Shown: positions 10,701 through 23,300 of the stretch, piece by piece | How positions within the stretch are numbered: position 1 is the first letter of the stretch | Layout: each line of letters opens with the position of its first letter | DNA from: Membranipora membranacea | Lineage: Eukaryota > Bryozoa > Gymnolaemata > Cheilostomatida > Membraniporidae | Direction of reading: 5' to 3' | NCBI GenBank assembly: GCA_914767715.1 | Contig: OU612073.1 | Span: 16,494,001-16,558,000 of the forward strand | DNA: 64,000 nt | Position numbers and translations under genes: made by a program | Notes under the pieces: generated by a model | The model's input: the letters and a program-made list of their open reading frames with translations, nothing else | Databases searched by the model: none | What the model was told of the DNA's origin: nothing

Positions 10701-13700
10701 GGTCGGGTCATATTCTGTCACAAAATAACCCTGTAAAAAAAGACAATAACAGTTTCAATAACATTGGATAATGTTTGAGGAAATTGCCACTTATTTACTT
10801 CTAAAATCTGCCGTTACTATCGTCTGTGACTATAGGAGTTTAAGTGTAACATGATGTCTAATTCTGCTATTGCAATCTAAGATATCTGACTGTAATGGGC
10901 GAGCGCTGAGGGAGAAGAGAGGGGTTGAGCCAGTCTAGAGATAACAAGCCACTTTGCCCCGTGGGTGCAGAATGGAGCTAAAGTTCAAGCACACTCCTAG
11001 CTGCCACTCATTATTAGTTATTAAATGTGATGACACGCTCCTTATTATTTTGCCCTTAAAGTACAACATTATATCGAGCCGCTCTGACATTTTCATACAA
11101 ACACTCAAGTTCAGCTGAAGGTACAGTCTCTACGTGATAAAGATTATAATAACTCTAGAGACCAGACTCGATGTAGTTGCAGGAATTTCCATGTTTACAA
11201 ATAAAAAAGAAGAGTGCTTGCTTGTTTATGATAGAATTTTTCGCTTTCATTCATTCAAAGTTTAGATGTCATTGAGAGTACAAACTGATAACTTGTGTAA
11301 TTTGTTTGATTCATCCTTCATGTTTCATGTAGGCAATAACAAACAGCTATATAATGACTTTTGACTTATTTCAATACCATCATTAGAGTTGCCCTCCCAT
11401 TATCACCTCAAAATTACTGAAAAGGCAATGCATAGAGTCTCACACCTAACCAATCTCGGTCTTAATAAGAATTTTTCTTCACTCCAATCTTGCGACACCA
11501 AACAGCTAGGTCCATTATCACATATGTAACTGACACATCGTGCAGAGATAATGTGAACTCACTCTCTGCGTACCATCCCTCCCCTGTACAATCCTCGCTC
11601 TCCCGCTTGGTTAACCTCACAGTGAGTACCGCCGGCTCCATCACAAAAACATCCCCATCGCTTTATAAAGCTTATCACTTGCACCGATTTGAAAGTTTCA
11701 TCTCTTATACTAACAGCAATCATAGCTAACTACTTACTACTCTACATCGTTACTATGAGTTATGAGTTATAAGTTATGAGATAAGCATGATAAAGCTTTC
11801 TGGCAACGCCAACGCCATTATCGCTTTCAGTACATTGAATCATTGATGTATTATCATTGAAGAAACTTGGTTTTTGAGCTCACAGTGTAAAATAATAAGT
11901 AGCGGTTTGTGCTTTTCAAAAAACAAGCAGAGCTAGTTATGACCAGTTTGCTTGTGCTAATGTTGTTCATAGATATAAGTAATATGATTAGTACACAACA
12001 AAATAAGTACAAATACATGTCAGTCGGAGAGGGAATAACTTGTAATATATTCACTATCTATTCATATAATCAGTGTTATTTATATATAACAGTGTTATTT
12101 ATGCTAAGATATACCTGACAGGTGTATAAGTAACTGTCTCTGTCGGATGTTTATGAGACATTTTATGGAAATTAGCGAGTTGACACGAGATGTAAACATA
12201 CATGTCACTGATAGCTGAATATTGATGTGTGTTTTATTTTTGATAATTGAGAAGTCGGGTGAAAACAAGCAAAAAACTAAACACCAAGTTACGCCAGGAA
12301 TTAAACTTTAGTTTATGTATAGGTGCATGCACTGTTTATAATCGATTCAATTGTACTGCCAACATGTATCCTGATGTATTGCATACATTGTCACAAATCT
12401 TTGTAGTGGAGTTGTATTCTCATGTATATTGTTATTCCTGCCCTAACTAGCCACTGAGGCAGATAGTAGGTGAGAATGCTCAATCTCATCACACATAGCT
12501 AACCCAATATGGGTAGAGAAGTGTGGTCTATTTTTAGTAAATTAGTGTAGGTGTTGGATGGTGTTGACATGATAAAGAGCATCGAGTAGCATATCCTGAT
12601 CAGAGAGCCATCAAAGTGTGAAAATAACTTTAGCATGACATCAACATGACATGGTGTAGTTTATTAATCAGGCAACTCACTGAGGTAACAGTACATTTGT
12701 TACTACTTGACTGTGTGTATATCTATCGGAGAAAGTTTTCGAAATCTACAGCGGATGATTAACTTTGGAACGCTGGGGAGTTTAGAGTTATGCAGAGAGC
12801 ACATGTCTGCCATAACCTGATGAAACCCCGATTGGGCCGAAAAAATTTGCGATCCAAAAACTCCCATAATTCATTTTCGTAAGTGATCAGGTTTTGTTGC
12901 GTCAGCAGCTGAAATCGGCAGCGACATGACGTAGTGCGGCAGCAGCTGTACCTGCAAGGCTGCCAGCTGGGACACAATAATAACACAGAGAAATATCCAA
13001 CTGGAAGTTAATTGAACTTCCTTAATAACAGTAATTTAACTTAAGATTTCAGGCTAATTGCATCAACTTTGTTACAATTCCCAAAGAGTCAACATACTTT
13101 GGTATTGTTGATCCAAATTAGGACGATGAATAAAAAATTAGTAGCTGTTTGAACTAAAGCTCACATATCCATGCACAGTATGTGATGAAATCTTAGTCAA
13201 AGCGGAAAGTTGTATTTCATATGCTTAGGGATGAAAGCTGCTTTTGTTAAATGCAGGGTGATTAACAATCAATTAAACTATTGTTTCTGTGCTAAGTTCA
13301 TTCATTGACAGTTAATATGCCACATGTAGGCCATATTTATCAATCTCTAACTTACAAACCCTATGGTGTCATGTGATATTATGGACAAGAAGCCATTTGG
13401 TGCTAAATTCTAACATGTTGAGATCAATAAACGATCAAAACACCCTCTCAAAATACTGGATTCTGAAGTTTATAACAAACATGTTTTCCAGTGTTGAGTG
13501 CTAAGATTCTGGTTTATATCACCGAGTTAGTTCATTGATAACAGCAAAGATACTAAAGTTACGAGTTGGGTGTAGGCAAAAGTCAAGGTACCACATATTA
13601 TTGTTAAATATGTTGGCACTCTGCCAACTTCTCAAAACTTCTGACAACATAACACCATTGATAACACTAGTCTCTATAGTGTGGTGGTCCTAATTATACC

Positions 13701-16700
13701 GAATTATTGTTCCATTTTTCATGCTTAGGTTCAGATTAATTTGTCATTCTTGGCAGAGACTAGACAAGAGTTACATCAGTGCCAAGTAACCTTCGGCCCA
13801 CTCTGTATCCAACCATTTGTAACCATAGCTGGGAGCTAAGCTTGAAGCGCGATCCCTGACATAAGAGGATCGCTGTGTAGTGATCAGTAAATTATATTCA
13901 TTCATACTATATTATTATTACATAGCCCACTTGTGAGTATCCCATTAATTGGAACCACTCAAAAGAATGGCATGCTTTTACCTACCGATAAGCAACAGGA
14001 AATGGGTATCAATTTTGTAATATTCATGTAATAGCAAATTACTGTTACCAGGAGAAGCTCATTTTCTGGAGTAGGTAAATCATTAACTGGTAATAGCTTG
14101 ATAGTTGGGTGCTTCTTAGCTGCTTCTATTACCTGATTGGATGTAATAAGCTAATTACCTCAGGTAATCTCACTTTAGGTTTGTGTGTCATCATCAACGT
14201 GAAACAATTAATCAGGCTTAGCATCGTTATCTACATGAAAAATCGGGAGGTGAAAGTGGCAATACTATACCACTCATGGCCTATTTATTATGATATTCGT
14301 CGTAAAAATATCAATTTTCAAGTCAGATATAATATAATACCTGCTCTGATGTTACGCTGCTTTTTGCACTATGAGAAGCGTTTGAAGTGTTTTTAGGTAT
14401 TCACATGTCTATCAAAGTTTTGATGACATGTTTTTGTCACTTTTATTACGAGAATGTTGCATTCCTAGTCTTGTTGCGTTAATACCTAATTTTTTTATCT
14501 CTGGTTCAACTGCTGATTCATCTCTTATACGTCTCCATGAGTTGATGGCAAATAAAATATACAAGATAATCTCATCAATGTGGATACGTTTGATGTCATG
14601 TCCTTAATTTTTGGGCAGTGTAGTTTTAGACAAAGGCTATTTATTTAGGAAGTGCAAAATCTGGTATTACTGGCTGACCTCTTTTATTTATTTGCGGCAG
14701 CACAATAAAGCATTGATGAGTCATCGGCATATAGGATATCAAGGTGATCTAGTGGATCCCTTAGGGAAGTGATACAAAGTACAGTGGAAAGATTACATCT
14801 ATCACTTACACTCACTCCCATACCTAGTCTAAGTGCTAAGACCGCTACAATGTCCCCACCCTCCCCGACGTGACTTTGTAGTAGTAGGGTTACATTATCA
14901 TCAAGAAAAATTAGTAGCTTATAATGCCACTAACTTGCTTTGCAGTGGTCTGAGCACTTAGACTAATACAGTAGTAGATAGTATTCGTCTTTACTCAAGC
15001 ACAAACCAAGGATTAGTGATGATGGGATGGTTTGTCTATTATCTGTGATGGACACTTGACAACCACTGAAAGCTTATCTGTCTTTATCAAGCCAATTACC
15101 AAATTACTCTAGGAGGCCCCAACCCTATACACCGGTGTGAACTTTGCACTGTACTTAGACCTACCATAGATCAAGCATGATCCAATTTGCCTTCATTTAG
15201 GTTTTGAGCCACCGGCTCATCACCAGTAGAAGGGAATGACTGGACTGCAGGCAAATAGGATCCAACTTGTTCTGGTACTAACATACATTATATTATACAG
15301 TCTTTTCAGTCTACATGTACTGTTATTTACTCCTACAATTTTCTCCTCATAATTACCTATCAATAATTCATCACATTAGAAGTAGATGCTAGACTTTGAA
15401 AAAGCAGACAGAAAATGATACAAATTAAAGCTGACTGATCAGTATCATTTCAATGTATGCTCTGCTGTAAGTTTATACCCTCGGTTCAGTCTCCCAAGTT
15501 GTCCAACATGTTTGCTCTGTCCTCGTGTGATAAGCGAGGAGCGATAGGTTAAAGCATAGCCTGAGTTGAGCCCTCTGGGACCTGTGGGAAGGCCTTATCA
15601 CTGTATTATTGAGTAATACTGTTTGTCTAGTGTTTTTTATACAATCATAAGTGTTTGCTTATGCTGATTATTACCTAAGCTCTTCTTGATATACATACAG
15701 GTCGAATCTACAGTAGAATCCTGGGTGTGATGTCGGCACTAGAGAAAGGCTACGTGGTTAGTTACAGTGATGTGCAGGTCTGCATCTATTTCTGTCAATC
15801 AACGCATCATAAGCCAGACAGATTATACATAGGGGTACCCAATGTTATCACAGAGTAAGGATATATCCAAACTCTGTGCTGTTTTATGCTGCATGTGAAT
15901 TATCATGTCTCTAGGATTTTTTAATTTCCCATGATGGCTGATTAACCTAACATCTGATACTATTATATGGTAAAGTATGGTATAACAATGAATTAGCACT
16001 GTTGCGGCCGTTCAGCATCGCTTCTCTTTTTATCTCTGCATTGAGATTTTCATACAGCATAATGTATAATGAAGTTAGATTTATCATCATATTACAATAT
16101 GTTATCTCACCATGTGATACATTCTCAAGGTCTAGTGCCTTGTTATGGCTTGTCGGGCTGAGTGCGCTGCTGCTTGTGTTTTTGTGTGTGCCTGTTCACT
16201 AGGGCTGTGCCATTTAGCTAATTTTCAAAGGAAACAAAAAATTGGCAGCACGTACTAAGCTATACATTATACTGCATGGTATACGTATGGAAATCTGTGT
16301 TTGATTTACTAGCCTGCTTTAATTAATACTGGTAGCCGGTACAAATATATTTTTCAGTTCCGTTTATTTGCTACATAAGATATTAGAATATGATGATTTG
16401 GAACTGGAAGTAAAGCAATTACCTCTTCCTATAATTAATATCTTCTTTCCTATAGATTGATCTAAAGTATCTACGTGAGGGAGTTAATGTACTTTTTGCA
16501 TCAGTCGTTACACGATTGTATAGATAGATAATAATGCTGCACAGCCCTATGACTCAAAAAGAGATGAAATAAGTTTTCTCCCACGCTGAGAGAAAAAGAT
16601 TGATCTGTATGATTAAAATAACTCTCAGCCCTGATCAAAAAACCTAATCAGTTGTATAAAACGAAATTCATTAGTAACAGTTAATTAATCAACCTTCCCT

Positions 16701-17790
16701 GTTGGAACTTTGAGATTGGAATGGGAAGGAAGTTAGAAGCTCAGTAAATTGAGACTTAATGGTTATCAAAAAACGACTGAAAAATTGAAATAACCATGGT
16801 AATTCAATGAGCCGCAGCCGCCCTAGTGCCCACTTATTTAATTTCGGCTGAGATTGGTTTCCTTTGATTCATTTTCCTCTAATCTGTGCCACCCAACGGG
16901 AATTTGTTTTATCCCTGTGCGTGTGGTAATAGCTTTCTTTGGCCCACCCAGCCCAAAACACAGACGGTGGCTATGAAGCTAATAGCTTAGAAAGGCAGGT
17001 TTGGTGGAGCATGCCTTGTGGCTAAAATTAGCTAGTCTGAGGTTAAGAGATAAACACAGGTCGACCTCAGTATGTTTTCAAATTAACGCCTTGTGTAAAC
17101 ACATAATCGGTGCAAAAAAGCACAATAATCTGTAATAAGACGTGATGTTGGCTCCCCACTTAAATGTGAGTAATTCAGAGGTTTTGTGTTGGATGTTTTG
17201 CCTGTCTCGAAGGTTGTGAGGATTGAATACAAGCTAGACGCCTTTGTCTGTATAGCAGGTAGCACTGGCAATTACTGACCTAACTTTAACAACTTGATCA
17301 CCACACGGTTACTGCTATGATCTAGTATTATCACGCATTCCACTGGTGACAAGGCTTGTAATGATGATATACCTAGCTAATATCAGATAATTTAGTGAAT
17401 ATGCCCTATCTCTACACCCAAGTGATAATCGCACAGTTTTCACACTGAGCCAAGTTACATGGATGGATATCACAGGTTTATCTCCGTTGCAAGTTCTGAC
17501 CCACTGGCCACCAAAAGTTACATGGTTAAAGCCGAGAGACAAACTGAAAACCCACACGATGACAAATCAGTGAAGTCTGGCAAAACTTTGCCAGTACAAT
17601 ATGCTCGGGGGGGGGGGAGGGGCAGAGAGGGGTACAGAGGGGACAAAAGTGAGGAAGGACTTACCTGTACAAACTGTATGGAGAGAGCACTTTTTCCGAC
17701 ACCTCCGCAGCCGACCACAGCTATCTTATAATGTGGTCCATAGAAAGGCTGTTTAGATTCCTGCCTCCTGATTGGTAATGGCGCAGTCAT
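7601..17790 (-). CDS. Ras-family small GTPase, R-Ras/M-Ras-like (5 exons, complete)
   Basis: CDS: complement(join(7601..7795, 8150..8261, 8825..8927, 10643..10730, 17665..17790)), 624 nt, 207 residues. It is a GDP/GTP switch relaying receptor signals at membranes. Visible motifs: P-loop GCGGVGKS at 27-34, switch I effector loop [10 protein letters not shown] (48-57), DTAGQEEF (74-81), base-binding NKCD (133-136), ETSAK (162-166), a five-lysine tract (198-202) and the CAAX box CTIL (204-207). The terminal Leu predicts geranylgeranylation. The ~20-residue N-terminal extension and the [10 protein letters not shown] and [15 protein letters not shown] sequences fit R-Ras/M-Ras better than H/K/N-Ras. 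Oddities are Cys at the position equivalent to Ras residue 11 and Ser where Asp usually precedes the DTAG strand (KLSVLDTAG). Orthology to one subfamily cannot be settled by eye. Confidence 0.93.
8150..8261 (-). CDS. Ras-like GTPase exon 4 (NKxD)
   Basis: The acceptor is TCTTTGCAG and the donor GTGAGT. It encodes the alpha-3 helix and [11 protein letters not shown]. Confidence 0.92.
8825..8927 (-). CDS. Ras-like GTPase exon 3 (switch II)
   Basis: The acceptor is TTTTTGTAG and the donor GTAGGC, phase 1 in and 2 out. It encodes [16 protein letters not shown] and the following strand [12 protein letters not shown]. Confidence 0.92.
10340..10640. repeat. minisatellite, ~34-bp unit, about eight degenerate copies
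   Basis: Units carry TAGCCTCAGCTACC, then AACTCAAATACCCACCGC. The array sits in Ras intron 2 and stops 2-3 bases before the exon 2 donor, whose sequence resembles the unit. Confidence 0.85.
10643..10730 (-). CDS. Ras-like GTPase exon 2 (switch I)
   Basis: The acceptor is TTTTACAG and the donor GTATGT, phase 0 in and 1 out. It encodes [18 protein letters not shown]. It is too short to be found as a free ORF. Confidence 0.92.
14825..14965. mobile_element. MITE family B, copy 1
   Basis: The inverted ends begin TAGTCTAAGTGCT and are flanked by TA on both sides. The right arm continues ...CAGACCACTGCA. It is related to the element at 38406-38532. Confidence 0.8.
15167..15274. mobile_element. MITE family A, copy 1
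   Basis: The ends are TAGATCAAGCATGATCC and, inverted, AGAACAAGTTGGATCC, each followed by a TTTGCCT core. It lies in the opposite orientation to the copy at 63560. Confidence 0.8.
15847..15879. repeat. short hairpin family G, copy 1
   Basis: ATCACAGAGTAAGGATAT pairs with a downstream ATCC..ACTCTGTG arm. It is similar to hairpins at 35453 and 37490. Confidence 0.65.
17607..17617 (+). repeat. 11-G homopolymer
   Basis: A G run followed by AGGGGC lies in Ras intron 1, about 50 bp inside the donor (a C-run on the transcribed sense strand). Confidence 0.9.
17665..17790 (-). CDS. Ras-like GTPase exon 1 (start, P-loop)
   Basis: The ATG at 17790 begins [16 protein letters not shown]; the exon encodes the P-loop and ends in phase 0 at donor GTAAGT. 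Confidence 0.92.
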
Positions 17791-20044
17791 CTCTATCCCC
17801 TGATGTTTGATAGTAATCCTGATGTAGATTTTAACGAGGACCAGATCTGTACCGGTAAGCTTTACCCTCTCACAATCAGCTGACGCGCTGACGGTATATC
17901 TGCTTTCATTACCAGAAACTGGTAGGTTTCCTACCCTTCTCCACCAATTAACAGAATATTTCCCACACTAATGAAACTAACATCACAATCCAAAGGTTGG
18001 CGTTTAATTCTCGTTGATTGCCTAATAATTCACTTTTCTCCAAATTATCCAGCTGAGTTTTTCTTCGTTGCTATGACAGAAAACTATTTCTGATCTCAAC
18101 GAAAAATTTCACAATCCTCAAGTATGTTCCTTATCCGATGAGACAGAGTCAGCTAGTCAGCCAGTCAGTTATTGTGATGTATTTGCGCACATACACTCTA
18201 CATGAAAATGAGAGTTAGGTATATATACCACAACAACAGCTGTGATGATGTTGATGATGTTATCCGCAGTACCAAATTACCTGCAGCTTGAAGCGTGAGT
18301 ACATAATTGCAATGTTTATAACTGAATTATTATTCAACTGCATGCTCGTGCCTCCGCTGATATGCAAGGTTTATACAGTTATCTCAAACTGGCTTTTCAT
18401 TGGCTATCGTTAGGTCATTAGCTCCTCCTTGTAATGATAACATTGGTGGGCAAGGTGTGAGTAACTCCAATAATGCTTCATGTTCGAACCAGGGAGGGTG
18501 GAACCAGGGAGAGAGTCTGTTCTAAACTCCCTGCCAGTTCCCAGCCAGTTGAGTTGAAATATACTGGTATTGGTATGATACACCTGACCCGGCCATACTT
18601 CAACTACAGAGATGAAGACTAAAGTAACTTTACCTGGGGTTTCTGCAGGAGTAAGTTAATAGAAAAATTATAAAATCCAATGCCTGTACATACTACAGGA
18701 CAACAGAGCAAGATGATGTTCCGGCAGAATCAGACTTTTTCATGCTTGAAAGTGTCATTAAGCTTTTACGCAAGCCATATAGAGCTATAACCTTACAAAT
18801 AGCTTAACTGCCCTCCGGATTGTGTTGATCATCATCACAAAATTAAACAGATGTATGGAAAATATATTAAACATGACAGCGTATTATTCAAGATTGTTTA
18901 ATAGTTACAAAACGCCCTTGTATCCCATCTCCTGCTAAGTCTTGATACCTGCTGTTTGATATTTGGGTTTTTCCCGATATAGGTAAGTCATTTTGGGATT
19001 TGCCTTCCCATAACCAATAGAAAGACAATTCTGTAAAAGGAAAGGACAGTTAGGCCATCTCCATAGACCTATGGTGAACAACATTAACAACCATAACAAC
19101 AACTATCCTTTTCACTCTTGTCCTGGTTTTGGTAAGATATTTCCAAGTGTCCTCCCATCTCTAGCCCAGGGGAAACTTCAACTTCAATTAGACACAACAG
19201 TATCTTTTGCAGTGACTGTTAACATGTAAGTTGATACACATTTTTGCGTGTTTGACAAGTCAAGTAATTGCTTGCATATCTATATGAAGCATGACTGCTG
19301 GGGTGATGGAAAGAAATATTTACGTGTTTGTGGATTCATGGAGGGTGGTGGAATGTTTTGTATGATAAAGCAAAGAGTGTAGTGGAATTTGGTGGCTGTA
19401 TTGTTAATATAGCTATTCGTATTATCTTGGCAGGATGGCGCAGTGGTGGGATTCAAGCTAGACAAACTGAGGCTTGCTTGTTGAAGTACAATTCACTACA
19501 CATGCTGCTAAAGGGGGTGAGCTCTCCGGACAATAAGCCTGGCTTGCCAATTCCTAACTTGTACAGGAGTGCGCTGAGTTGAATGTCTCATGTATTCATT
19601 CTATATAATATATTTCATGTACTGTAAAGACAGCTGAAGAGCTGCTAATAAAAAGTGAGTTACATTTTACATTTACATCAAACTTGACACCAGCAGAAGC
19701 TGATCCGGTAGGTCATTGATGTCCTGTGGTAGTGTGGGTGGCTCCTACTTTATGTGAATAATTTGCCTTCTACTACAAATATTCATAGAAATGTGATGAT
19801 AAAATAGAGTTATGCCCCCTTGCGAAATACATGATATCCATAGAGTTGTCTTCTCTAAAGATAGTGACATTGCCGCCGTTATACCAGCTACAAGTTTCAT
19901 TGGCTAGTCACTGGTCACATGGTGTGCACAGCGCCATTTACAAACAACTCCACCAACAGGTGCTTTAAAATTAATTGACTGACCACGTTGTTTTCTATTT
20001 CCCTGCTGCTCTCCTGTGTTGTTGATCAAAGCTTGATATCGGAC
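17791..20044. promoter_or_regulatory. divergent spacer between Ras-like and Wee1 genes
   Basis: The spacer is 2.25 kb, upstream of both start codons. It must hold the 5' UTRs and both promoters. No TATA box or CpG block is convincing. A pyrimidine-rich tract ending CAAAG near 20030 suggests that the Wee1 start exon is preceded by an intron. Confidence 0.4.
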
Positions 20045-20357
20045 ATGTTGGGAAGAGATTTAACCCCACCACCTAGTGGGAGGCTTTCTAGCTCATCTGA
20101 CTCACCGGATTCTCTCTATAAAAGCTCTACAGACAGTTCAAGGGCACTTAACTTTTCTCCAGATTCAACAAGAACTTCTACAGCTTTCAAAGCCCCCAGT
20201 CTGCCAGCTCTTCCAAAGTTTAGACTTGATGATGACTCTGACACTGAATGGGATATTTCTATGGCTTCACCTATACAGAAGAGACCTCCATCCTTGAGAA
20301 AAGTACAGAGAGCAAGAAGCAGATTCTCTGACATATCTTCAGGGTCTGACTCACCTG
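20045..20357 (+). CDS. WEE1: Wee1 coding exon 1
   Basis: MLGRDLTPPPSGRLSSSSDS, then Ser-rich sequence with LNFSPDSTRTS and DDDSDTEWDISMASP, an acidic Ser/Thr stretch of the kind used as a phosphodegron. It ends in phase 1 at GTAAGA. Confidence 0.85.
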
Positions 20358-23300
20358 GTAAGAAAAAGATATAATATTTATTATTGAATTGATAGAAAGA
20401 TAGATAGATGGGACTAGCTAGGGCGTAGAAATGGATACATGTTAATCCTTGGTTGATCCGTTTGTAATACTACTTTTACTGCCTCTCACTGCCGAAGAGA
20501 ACTGCTCAATGCAACATAATCTGATCTCTCTCCTGTCAAAATGTGGACTAGAAGTGGATGGATGAGTGTGTGTGTTAGTAGTTGTTACTCCTTGGCATGT
20601 ATCGTTACTGTATGTATGTCTTACTTGTTGTTATTTTATTATTCATTCTGATCCATCCATATGCCATCCATATGTATACTGTTATTCTACCTAGAAGTAC
20701 TCCGACCCACAGGCCTTCTGTAGTTGGTGCAAGTCCAGTGGTCGAGTGCCCCAGTGGTCAAGGCCTCGACCAGTGGACTTGCACCAACTTCAGAAGGCCT
20801 CTGCTCCTTCCCCTGGCATATATAGATGCAGCTCTGGTTGATGACATAGAGAAGACAGTGAATCATTGATACAAAATACTAAGATTAGTTGCAAGATTGC
20901 AGTTAAACGGCAATAAATCAGCCAGCGCGACTCATTATTGACATAGTCAATTGAAATAACCACCGTCGCCCATGATGGGCCTACTTGGTATATAATCATT
21001 GGTATTTGGTTTCATTCTGTTCTTGACTGACACGCCCTGGTTAAGGCAGAAAGAGTAGTCAGGTATACTAGGAGATACCCAATTTACAGAAGCTTAGGTG
21101 CGAGTTTATATAAGGAAATGAGGTTGAGTAAATAGATAGAGATAATTATGCTGTTTCAAGATAGTGTAAAAGGGAAACGTTTCCTCCTGCGAATACCTAA
21201 CTTCTTTGGATCCTTGGTCCCTTAACTCATTAAAGGAACTACATATAAATTCTGGTCTGATAAAAAAATCAAAACAGTAAGGACTCTTTCACATTCTTGT
21301 TGACCGACTCCTCTGGTTATCATCAGCCAGGCTAAACATTGCTCTCACTCTTCAATACCAGTGGTAACTACCACTATTGGCCACCACAGTAATCAAATAG
21401 TACCCCTACTCATATGGAGGGTGTCCCTGTTCTGAAATTCAGTTCAAACTGATCTTGGTAATAATTGTTTGGTGGGCTTCACTTCACTTCACCTGAATCC
21501 AGCTGGTGTCTTTCCTTTAGCCATGTGTGGAGCTTGATGGTGGGCCTTTGACTTCTTATGTTAGGCCTATCTCTCTCAACTTGCCTATGCGTAATGTTGC
21601 TTTGCCAGACAAACAGTGCCAGATCTGTAGAGGAATCTTTCAAATTTGGTTATCATTCAATCGGCTCAATGATGCCAAGCATAGTTCAAAATTGTGTGTA
21701 GATGTGCTAGAACTCCAGCCATCCCAGTTGGTCCATAACGTGATTTCACAATACCAGAAATGCTTCATTGCTGAATTAGGTAAGGAAAAGTGTCAATTTA
21801 TGCTGGCTTGAGTAATTGTCTAATATACTTTACTTCGGCACCCGAAACTCATGTTTTGTTTGCCTGTTGCTCCTAATCTCTGCAGCTCTGTTTTGTTTTG
21901 ATGCAGTGAGATGAATTTTTGGGAGCTGAGCAGGTGCTTTATTTCTGGGTAGATGTTTGAAAAGTGTCAGCAGCAGCCAAGTACCAAACATGTGAATCAG
22001 CCACATAGTCACAATACCTTTTTGTCATAGTCTTTTGTTGGCCTTTTAAATCTATGAGGCAGAAAAAAACCACACTGAGGTTTGTTTTGCTTTGAGAATA
22101 GCGTGCCTTGTGAGGATGTGTTGGTCCAGCTCTTTGTTCACTTTGACAAAATCCAAACGGCCACAGGTAGTTTGAGTAGAAAGGTTTAGAATTGTGGATC
22201 CATTGTGGAGCCATATGAATAGCTTTGTGTCACAAGTAGACTTGAGGTTTTAAGGTAAACATATTCTCTCAGTTGTAATCTTTTGTTCCTCAGTGTTTAG
22301 CTTTGCAACGGCTGAGTGATGTACAAAATCCAATCAGTCATTAGATGGGTTTTATTGTGTTTAGTTTTATCTCTCAGGTTTTGTCTCCAGGATAGGATCC
22401 CTTTTCAAGCAGATGACATCATAATTAGTATTATTGAAGAATTTAATGGAGTTTCAGTGTCCTCACTGTTACATTTGAAATTAAATCAAATCAATTTAGC
22501 CAGTTTGATTGATAGCCAATATTATATGTTACTAATTTACAATAGCTCCATACCAATAATACCATGCCACACCATATAATCTTAGTCCACACACAGACAT
22601 TTCAAAACTATGTTCTTTATTTTAGCCAACAAAGAAAACCATTTACGTCCGCCAACACTTTCTAGTCCGCTTGCCACACCACCACATAAGAGATTACGTG
22701 CTCTACAGATAAACGACATCACACACGCCTCCCCTTCTCCTGGACCATGTCGCTCTCCCCTGAGAGCTCGCCGATTCTCCCCCAGGGGATCACTGTTCGG
22801 CTCTGGAAGCTCCGGTTGTGGCAGACGATCACTCAGAACTTCACCAGCCTGTGTGAACAAGCGACCGTCCACAAACCCTTTCACTCCCGTCAGAAATGCT
22901 CAAAGTATCGCCTCATCAACGACACAGTCGAGCAGCTCTAGGGGCAGACTCAACCACCCCGCTGCTGTAACCTCTGATAGGTAAGTGTTATATAGTCAGT
23001 GTGGTTTGTTGTCTCATCCTTGGTGTAGAGGAGTTTCTTGTTGTCTGTGTTTGTGGCAAGAATAATTACTTATTACATTGAGTAGTTGTTGCTTGAACAA
23101 CATTGTAACCAGTCACTTATTTTGAGTCTGAAAGCTGGACATTTTAGTCTTGTGTTAACATACAATGCTATCAATTAATATCTTGGAGAATGTACTTTAC
23201 TGATGGATTAGTTGATGATTTAGCTGAGAAAATCTTGTGTTCATTTCCCTTTGTCTACCCCAGCACTGTCAGAGGGAAATTGAGCCCCTCAGATAAGGAA

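Larger units (their letters stand above)
10731..17664 (-). other. Ras-like gene intron 1 (6.9 kb)
   Basis: No exon or gene is recognised inside. It holds MITE copies at 14825-14965 and 15167-15274, a hairpin at 15847-15879 and an 11-G run at 17607-17617 close to the donor. Short ORFs here (for example 14109-14396) show no family resemblance. Confidence 0.6.

Noticed and set aside
19988-20044. In-frame upstream ATG for Wee1
   Set aside because: The stretch is pyrimidine-rich and ends in an acceptor-like AG, so it is more likely intron or 5' UTR.
20116-20334. Minus-strand ORF over Wee1 exon 1
   Set aside because: Antisense shadow of a Ser-rich coding exon.
21527-21811. 94-codon ORF in Wee1 intron 1
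   Set aside because: The peptide looks plausible but matches no family I know and does not connect to neighbouring exons in frame.
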